Assembly (NCBI RefSeq): GCF_002775205.1
Contig: NC_036456.1
Coordinates: 24,379,968 to 24,443,967 of the forward strand
Direction: 5' to 3'
DNA length: 64,000 nt
Source of the DNA: Xiphophorus maculatus
Taxonomy: Eukaryota > Chordata > Actinopteri > Cyprinodontiformes > Poeciliidae
A program made the translations under genes and the position numbers. Below the pieces are notes generated by a model. It did not search any database and was not told where the DNA came from. It was given only the letters and a program-made list of their open reading frames with translations. The stretch's first letter is position 1, and each line of letters starts with the position of its first letter. Shown here piece by piece: positions 56,901 through 64,000 of the stretch.

Positions 56901-57516
56901 CATTATAACATGATGTTAAGCTCAAAAAAGTTGATTTTACATAATACCGCCCCTTTAAATGTTTGTATGTCGCACCATGAACTCACCAGTAACGTTGAGT
57001 CGACATCTTCCAGAGTTGAATCCATCTTCAGTTGTCACGTCACACAGATACAGACCAGAGTCTTCAGTCCTCAGTCTGGACACATGGAGTCTGATTCGTC
57101 CTTCTCTGAGGACGTCTTTGTCAATCTGGACTCGTCCTGAAAACTGTTCATGCTGAGAATCTGGAATCTCATCACCATCTTGATGAACATATATTACCCC
57201 TGACTTTACTGATGATCTAAATTCACAGATGATGAACAGTTCCCTCCAGGTTCCCTGAGTCTTGGTGGTGAAGGTCCACTCCAGAGTGATGCTGTGGTTC
57301 TCCTCTGCCTGATAGCTGCTCTGTGTCACATTCACTACAAATGTTGCTGCTGAGGAGACAGAGAGGGAAAGAGAGGAGCAGACACACTGAGAACTGGAAC
57401 ATGGGAGTCTTTCAGCTCCATCTAGAGAGCTTTCTGTCACAAAGACAAGATGGAGACTGACCACAGAGACATGAGCTGAGGATGAGGAGCAGCAGGATCC
57501 TGGAGATCATCTTCAT
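53924..57516 (-). CDS. Two-V-domain Ig membrane protein, duplication copy 2 (intact)
   Basis: Minus-strand exons: leader 57516-57462, V1 57349-56987, V2 54737-54375, stalk/TM/tail 54087-53924. Total 945 nt gives 314 aa with all junctions in phase 1. V1 has ITLEW (Trp at the B-strand Cys position), LFIICEFRSSVKSGVIY in C to C' and an EDSGLYLC F strand. V2 is canonical (SLPC, VVVKWTRPDLEPDYVLLFRD, SGKYEC). The TM is longer than in the 3-kb copy through a short internal repetition (AFLIIVAVLIAALIIGW), and the tail is short and basic, ending KMNRSPNSQ. The V1-V2 intron of 2.25 kb holds hAT and MITE sequence. B7/butyrophilin-like cell-surface role is inferred. This is the functional counterpart of the frameshifted 3130-6710 copy. 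Confidence 0.87.
55198..55510 (+). mobile_element. hAT-like element fragment (copy 2)
   Basis: Counterpart of 4391-4700, starting CAGTGATCCCCAAACC with GGTACCGGGCCGC. Confidence 0.5.
56500..56961. mobile_element. MITE-like element (copy 2)
   Basis: Counterpart of 5690-6155 with a few small indels, for example an extra TTTGACTTTGTAATG near 56508. Confidence 0.5.
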
Positions 57517-58521
57517 CCTGAGAGAGGAAGAGGAGGAGAGGCAGCAGAACATCAGGAACATCATCACTAACAATACAAGGAACATCTGGATTCCTGCTAC
57601 AGAATTAACTTTATTTAGAAACAGATCAATACTGCCACCTTGTGGTAATAAAACTATACAGCCGTCAGACAACAGAACATGTTTTTATTCTCTGCTCCTT
57701 CTGAAACTTTTATTATGAAATATTTTATTTAGATTGTTTATATCTAAATAAAATATTTAGATTATATTCTCTGAGCCTTCTTGTAATTTTGATGATTATT
57801 ATTTACAGACAATTAGAAAACTGCATAAGACCAATAAAAACATAAATATCCTAAACAGAGATATCAGGTTTCTGAAAAGACTTTTAATTTCTATCCAGTC
57901 AGTTTCACTTTGGACTTTAATCAACTTGGTTTCTGGTTCTCTTCATTCTTCCTCCAAACTCTGGAACCTTCATTTCTGAATGAAATACAAACTTTACTTT
58001 CATCTGAAAACAGGACTTTGACCCACTGAGCAACGGTCCAGTTCTTCTCTTCAGGTAAGATGTTTGTATCTAGGATTGTCTCTGGTGAATCCTGTGTGAA
58101 GGAGTGAACTGAGTCTGCTCTGAATCCAGCATCAGTTCACTCCTTCATCCTTGTGAAACGCATCGAAATGTGAGAGAGGTTTTTAGACAATCCTCTCCAG
58201 GCTGCAGTTTTCCCTGCTGAACATTTTCCACATGTCGTGGTGTGGAGAACAGGATGGAGACACATCCTGTCTGAGTTTGAAACCTGAGACATGTTGGACA
58301 AAAGTGTCAAACCAGAGACACTAAACTTTCAGCTGCAAGAAATAATAACAAGTTACAGAAGATTAAAAGTTATTATTACAGATATATGAACTGGAAAACA
58401 TGGTTTCAGGACTGAACTGTCGTGTTTTACACTTATTCACAAGAAACGTGTATTTAACTAAAAGGTTTTATCCAACTAACTCTAAATTATAGACAAACAG
58501 ATCCACATAGAATAAACTTAC

Positions 58522-58930
58522 TCTGTTAGTTTTCTTCTTTATCAGCCTCCATATTTTGTTGCTTTGTCAACTTTTGTGTCCAGGTCTCTGCATAACGTTG
58601 CTGCTGATCTCTAAAGCTACAGACCAGATCTAAACTAACAGACAGACAAATAATTTCAGTTATGCTTTTTAGAGGCGGTCGAGGGATCAAACTCCTACTC
58701 ATTTTAAGAACCCCTCCTAATGCCGGACATTCTTTACATTCATTACTGTCTCCCTGTTGCAGAGCATAAAGCCGGACTCGTCCTGAATCAGGGAGTGTCA
58801 ATTCCTGCTCCGTTAGACTCTGAGGAATGAGTTGCAGTAGGAGGAGGAAAGCAAAGCCAAGCAAAGCAAAGCAATGCGAGCGGAAGCGGTGGAGCTGAAT
58901 GATGTCAGTCGTGAAAGCTGCCAACAAACT
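58522..58930 (-). promoter_or_regulatory. Candidate upstream exon of Ig copy 2 with 133-codon upstream ORF
   Basis: Counterpart of 7716-8110. Here the ORF stays open from MLAAFTTDIIQLHRFRSHCF through a hydrophobic run (LLGFAFLLLLQLIP) to MEADKEEN. Its stop codon lies 4 nt before the splice donor GTAAGT. The AGCAA-type microsatellite within it differs in length from copy 1. It could be a small secreted or membrane protein gene, but disruption in copy 1 argues for a non-coding 5' exon. Confidence 0.4.
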
Positions 58931-59043
58931 TTGATTTGATTCCTCAACCCTCTGTTACTGGAAGCGGAGCTTCACTCCGGCGGCGTGGGAGGAGTTAAAC
59001 ACGTGACTCTGCCCACAGCTCAAATCACACCAGCAGTTTTACT

Positions 59044-60320
59044 TTTACTTTTGATGTTACAAAAAAAATTAAAAATTAAAAATACCAATCTTTGCTTTAT
59101 TAAACCCAAACCCATAAAACATTGCTCATCATTTCTCTTCAGTCCAATCCGAAGGTCAAATTTCTTAATTCAATTCAGTTGATTTATAAAACGCTAATTT
59201 ACAAGACCATTTACAAAAAAGTCATTTCCATTCTACTTATCAAACAACGTAGCAATTTAAATGTATTAAAGTCAGTAAAAAAAACAAAAAGTTAAGTTAA
59301 CCGAGTTAAAAATGCAGAATGCATCAAGTCATTGACTCGTCATTGACTTGACTTGTTTATACGCTTCTCCCTCTTCAAATTACTTTAACCCTACAATGAC
59401 TGAATTTATCCATATTTTCAGGGGGAAGCTGGTGGAACCAACATGTACATTTGCTGCTTTCTTTCTTGTTTCTTTCTTTCTTAGACTAGGAGCACCACAT
59501 AATGAATAACCTCGCTGATTGAACTCTGAAATGAATAAAAAGTCATTCAGTTAATCATTCAGTTACTCAGAATCAGCACAACATTGACTCTTTCCATCTT
59601 TAAGATGACTTGAACAAACTCCTCACTGTTGAATCCGTGGTGTTGGCATCACTTTATTACAAATGATAGTAAATAATTGGAAATGTAGAAATATAATTCT
59701 ACCAAGATAGAATTTAATCCTCTATTACCGGACACAACTGGAACTCCATAAAGTCTCGTAGCAAAAGTCACATTAAGACACATTCAGAGCGCATCATGCT
59801 AAACCGATCCTCCGCACAAAACCATCCTCTAACGTTTGTTTATCACGTCAGAATTTTAACAAGAAAGAAAAACACAGAGTACAACCGGTAAAATTGTTGT
59901 GTTATTAGATGCAGGTCACAACAGTTGGGAGTGTACATTTTATCTTTAGGGTTTTATGTAACACCGTAAGCTACATTATTGTTGGTGAATAATATCACAG
60001 TGAACACTGATCCTAATCATCCATCACTAGTGGATCTGCTCTTCTCTTGTTCCGCAGCCCCTGGATGAACAGGAACAATTGATGTTTGTTCGTTCTGTAG
60101 GACACAATTTCCCTTTAAGGAGAAAAAAAGTCAAAGTTTAGTTTGTTTTACATTGTTGTTTTTCAGCACACGCAAATGATAGAGCGCTTAATACATTAAA
60201 ATAAAAGTTGTTCATTTACATTATATTCATTTAGACCAAAAAGGAAAGTTATTAGTTATACTCTAGAATTCAGAGTAGAATTCAATTTTTAACGAGATCC
60301 AAATATTTTTAAAGTTTTGA
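59044..60320. other. No gene recognised
   Basis: Unique sequence after the duplication breakpoint. Near 59588-59630 CTTTCCATCTTTAAGATGAC and TCCTCACTGTTGAATCC resemble, in a decayed form, the 3' edge of the TM exon at 60868. Related words recur at 61461, suggesting small tandem duplications of the lectin-gene exon. Confidence 0.4.
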
Positions 60321-60325
60321 CCAAC

Positions 60326-61097
60326 CTTAAAGTGTCTTCAGCTCGTGGAGTCGTTTCAGTGACGTTAGCGATCATGGAGGGAAACTTGCTGCTGCTGTTC
60401 TGCTCGGTCAGAATGTTGCTGATGTCAGAAAAATCTGCTGTCATGTCATGAGCTGAAAAAATAAAATAAAATTAACAACCATGTTTGCAAAAAGAAGTGG
60501 CAACACCGAATTTTCACTTAAGACTTACAAAATAGTTTCATGATTTTGGTTATGCCTGTAGAATTTAAACTGAGGTAACACTGAACAATAAATCGTTGGG
60601 TAAATAGTTTGAAAAAGAGAAGATATTAAAGACACGCTAACCTAAATGGCTACAAATGCAACCATTGCTGAAAATGAATCAAACTCATGTAACTTAGTGT
60701 AATGTTTCACCTCTCTGCAAAACTTTTGCGTCACTAAGCTTTATTCTTTTTAAACCCTTGCTATTTGATCAGTTTGATTTTAGAAGGGGAACAATGACAT
60801 TTTTTATATAACAGAAACATAAAATTTACTCTTTTTACATCTTTAAGATGACTAGAACAAGACTCACTGTGTACACTGAGGGCGATGAGTTCAGCCAAAA
60901 GTAAGACATTCAGGATTCCCAAACAGACAGCCGCACGGAGGCAGAGCCTCTCTGGAGCTGCTCCAACCTTAACAAAAACCTCAACCTTAGCAAAATTGAA
61001 TTCAATACATGCTAAATTTCTCTGTAACTTTGTTCTTACCTGTGTGATTAGATGCAGTTTTTCCAACAGGTTCCATATTGACGTAAATTTCCTCCAT
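60326..61097 (-). pseudogene. CD209-like C-type lectin receptor, N-terminal part only
   Basis: Minus-strand exons: 61097-61040 (MEEIYVNMEPVGKTASNHT, a short cytoplasmic tail with EEIYVNM), 60957-60868 (PERLCLRAAVCLGILNVLLL, AELIALSVH, the type II TM helix) and 60452-60326 (HDMTADFSDISNILTEQNSS, stalk). Junctions are phase 1 with GT/AG; the first intron is about 82 nt. This is the tail-TM-stalk architecture of fish CD209/CLEC4-like receptors. The lectin domain exons expected next, towards lower coordinates, were not found before 59043, where the segmental duplication ends. They may have been removed by that rearrangement. A later block near 60117 adds an uncharacterised short terminus. Labelled pseudogene because the ligand-binding domain is missing. 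Confidence 0.6.
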
Positions 61098-61099
61098 CG

Positions 61100-64000
61100 C
61101 TTCAGACTCTGTTGGCTTTAAACATTGACTATAAAATCCACAGCAGTAGTGGAACTAAGTGGAAAAAAACTGTGGAAAAGAGATGAGATGTCTGGTGTTC
61201 AACAAAACAAAAGGTAAACGTATTTTAGAGATAATGACCAAATAAAGAAATTCATGAGCGCAGATTCATTATTAGTTTCTTAAATATCTTACACAACATA
61301 AAATTCTTGAAGGTTTCAATAGTTTCATAAGTTCATATTTGCTGATTCGGTTCTGTATCAATGAATATTTATTTATCCTTTTTCTTCGTTTTCCTTCAGC
61401 GTGGTTAATCCTACTCATAATAAACACATTACACTTTTCCATGGGTGAAAAAATAATTGACTCTTTCCATCTTTAAGATGACACAAAATTAAAAATAGTT
61501 TTAAATCACGGATATAGGGATGAAAAAATACATCCGATGTTGTGATGTTCTTGCTTCATCTTGCTCCTGCGGATGGCTGTGTCCAAAAATATTTCCTAAA
61601 GGCTAATAAATTATTGGAGCAGATGCCCAATAGTTTTACAGGTTTCGTTCTGTCCTGATAACTAGTCACAGCCTTGCTCTCGGTAAAAACAACTGTCATC
61701 TTTGTATTTTGCTTTCTAAATCCTCTTTTAACCCTGTTTCTTGTCCAGTAGCAGAAACACTTACATTAAGAAACCACAGGTGTTGAACTGAAATCCTCTT
61801 TTAGTCCAGAAAATGTAAAATACCTGAATTGCATTATTACAAAACTTATAAACCGTTGGATCGAATAATTATGGAATTGTACGTATTTATTCATATTTTA
61901 AAGATATGTACTTTTAGGACAGCCATCTAGTAAAAACAAGCTGCATGAGCTGGCTAGTACTGTCTAAACCTCAGTCACCATATCTTCTAAAACAGCCATG
62001 AGGCAGATCAACAGTTTGACAAACAGTTTGCTTTGTGAAGCACCGCCTCGCTGGGAGGGAATCAAAAGGCTAACATGCCAACCAGGTGCAAGTTGGGCGG
62101 GTTAAAGTAAGAGAAACCAGATACTGCATTCAGAGCATGATGAAGACCAGCAAGCAAAATATCAGAGTTCAGGAGATACAAGATAGAAAATTTGACTGAA
62201 TCAAGACATTGCCCAGAAGTTCAGACTGGGAAGCTAACTGGCAAATTGCTAACTAAGTATGTGGAGCAGGAAAATAGGTCGTATTTACTTTAATTTATGC
62301 AAACCAATTGCCTGAAAAGATTCAATTACTGCTACATATAAAAGACAAGTGTAGTTACACCGTGTGATTTTGGCAAACAATATTCTTAAACTCATCCGAA
62401 ATATTATTCTCCATAAAACTTATTTTATTTTCTGCTTACAGCAGCAGCAGCAATATATTTGCTACATAGATTAAAGATTCACGGTCTCATTATTTGACAG
62501 GGTTGTTCTGTTCAAAACCTTTTGGTTTGCTTGAGCAGAAATGGCGTAGTGTCTGGGCATGTTAAAATGTTCAACTTTTACCACCCTAAATCCTCACTAC
62601 TTTCAAATAGTTCACTTTTTTAATTTTATTTTACTTGTTGCATGGACTCAATTTAAATAGATTAACTTATAAAGCTTTTTTTTATATATCCAAATGTTCC
62701 TGCTACTTGTTTAAGATGAGTACAAACAACAAGTCGATGATAATTAAGTGATGTTCGCTTGAACTGTTTTTAAGTCTAATGTTTTATTTTACAGTGAGGA
62801 AGGCCGGAGTCTAGCTTTAGCAAATGGCTGAAGGCGTCTGATCCGCTTCAAACTCAGTACCTGTTTGCTCCAAGGCAAAACTTTGGTAAGGTTAAATTTA
62901 GTGGCTAAAGAAAGTCAGACGGTTTATTCTCCAATGTGAGAAATCCCTTGAGCTAGTCAGGTTTCTTGTTTGATCAGATCTTGTTAGTCAGTATGATTAC
63001 TAATTAACGGTTGATTCTTTTGTGTCTAGATGCAACGTAATCATTCAATTCACAATTGAAGTTTTATTATCGGGATGCAGCAGATTAAATATTTCATAGT
63101 ATATTTCACTGATTCCTTTCATACAGTCTAAACTCCCCGAAAAAAAAGACCTTTCAGAGAAATATAATTTTGATTGCTTTGAGTTTAATGATATTTTACT
63201 TAATCTGACTGATATGATCTTCTTTAGCACATACTGATGCTTCACATCGATCATTTATAAGCTTATCAATTACAAGAGGTTTACTGTCTCTTAGTGAACA
63301 TTAGTGAACAGCATCATTAGGACCAAGGAACAAAAGCTGCAGATCATTTTTAAGGTAACAAAACAATTTACCATTTTGTGAGCAACTCTTGGAGCATGGT
63401 TGTGTAGTGAGTATGTTTAATTTTAATTTTTAGGTAAAGTGTACCAATAGCAAACTTAGTCAATGTTATTATAAGTGGGGCTAGTTGTCAGAAGATGTAA
63501 GTAAGTCTCGGTGAGAGGGAGTATTTAAGAAAAAATACAAATTCACTGATTTAATTGTTGGTTGATAGCCAGCATATATTTGAATTTGTGCAACAAACAC
63601 CAAAAGAAAAAGATACTATATAAAAACTGAATGGCTATTCAGTTTGATAAATAAATCAATACATTATATTGAATAAATCAATATAAATCCAAGGGCACAC
63701 ATTAAAACATCAAATCTAAATAAATAATATGAATTATATTAACTATTTTAATGCAGACTGATGGTTCACATTGATCATTTAAAAGTTTTAATAATGAAAA
63801 ATTTAAAAAATTAGAGGTGTATTATATTTTGTTAGTGAACACACTAAAGTGTGTAAGATAATGTGTGGAGGGAAAGCTGAAAGATACATATGAGCAACCT
63901 CACCTGGCCTGTTTAGTCCCTGTCAGATATTGTTCAGAAGTACGTGTACAGATGAGGAACATTTCCTGACATGTATTACACTAGCAAGTGTTACAGAAAA
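61100..64000. other. No gene seen
   Basis: AT-rich DNA with short ORFs only. Near 63220-63270 and 63760-63800 the words CTGATG.TTCACAT.GATCATTTA recur, probably a decayed direct repeat. Confidence 0.45.

Larger units (their letters stand above)
50805..59043. repeat. Segmental duplication, copy 2
   Basis: Direct duplicate of 1-8225. Its left limit is unknown because copy 1 runs off the window. Its right limit is at 59043, where homology stops abruptly without an evident repeat at the breakpoint. It retains the intact versions of most genes that are broken in copy 1. Confidence 0.95.

Overview
This window looks like nuclear DNA of a percomorph teleost, quite possibly a cyprinodontiform. The reasons are AT-rich intron-bearing DNA, phase-1 Ig-domain exons, Rex3 and L2-like LINEs, several solo LTRs, fish hAT/MITE debris, and a widespread teleost SAMD3-like/transposon-like gene module. 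Species and gene names are inferred; nothing was searched.

Main content: a cluster of small type I membrane immunoglobulin-superfamily (IgSF) genes, B7/butyrophilin/PD-L1-like in style. Each has a leader exon, a first V-like exon (V1), in some copies a second V exon (V2), and a stalk/transmembrane/tail exon, all joined in phase 1. Complete copies lie at 16211-17327 (+), 32249-34272 (+, V1+V2), 42003-42889 (+), 47567-48477 (+) and 53924-57516 (-, V1+V2). A sixth at 3130-6710 (-) has a 1-nt deletion in V2. Orphan transmembrane exons lie at 9885 and 21053, and a truncated leader exon at 31713.

Layout: 1-8225 and 50805-59043 are direct copies of one segmental duplication of at least 8.2 kb (LTR end, SAMD3-like/TE module, reverse-strand V1-V2 gene, upstream exon). 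8.5-15 kb holds hAT debris, an orphan TM exon, two solo LTRs, a short L2-like LINE and a TATA-containing candidate first exon. 19.3-21.0 kb and 36.3-38.1 kb are inverted copies of each other, one interrupted by Rex3 and the other by a 599-bp solo LTR. 25.4-28.4 kb has a candidate leader exon cut off by an L2-like LINE, a tRNA-like sequence and a broken C-type lectin domain gene. 30-31.6 kb has palindromes and a CCAAT/octamer-rich promoter candidate. 34.9-36.3 kb is a large Rex3 copy. 59-64 kb is mostly anonymous, except for the N-terminal part of a CD209-like C-type lectin receptor at 60326-61097 (-).

Most notable observation: all six V1 domains have swapped the IgV core residues. The B-strand Cys is Trp and the C-strand Trp is Cys, while the F-strand Cys is kept. 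Differences among copies are concentrated from the C strand through C'/C'', whereas intron 1 and the rest of V1 are almost invariant. This looks like a young immune-receptor or ligand family evolving by duplication, conversion and local diversification. The 42-kb and 47-kb copies end in tails that read as class I PDZ ligands, one of which also fits the ITIM pattern.
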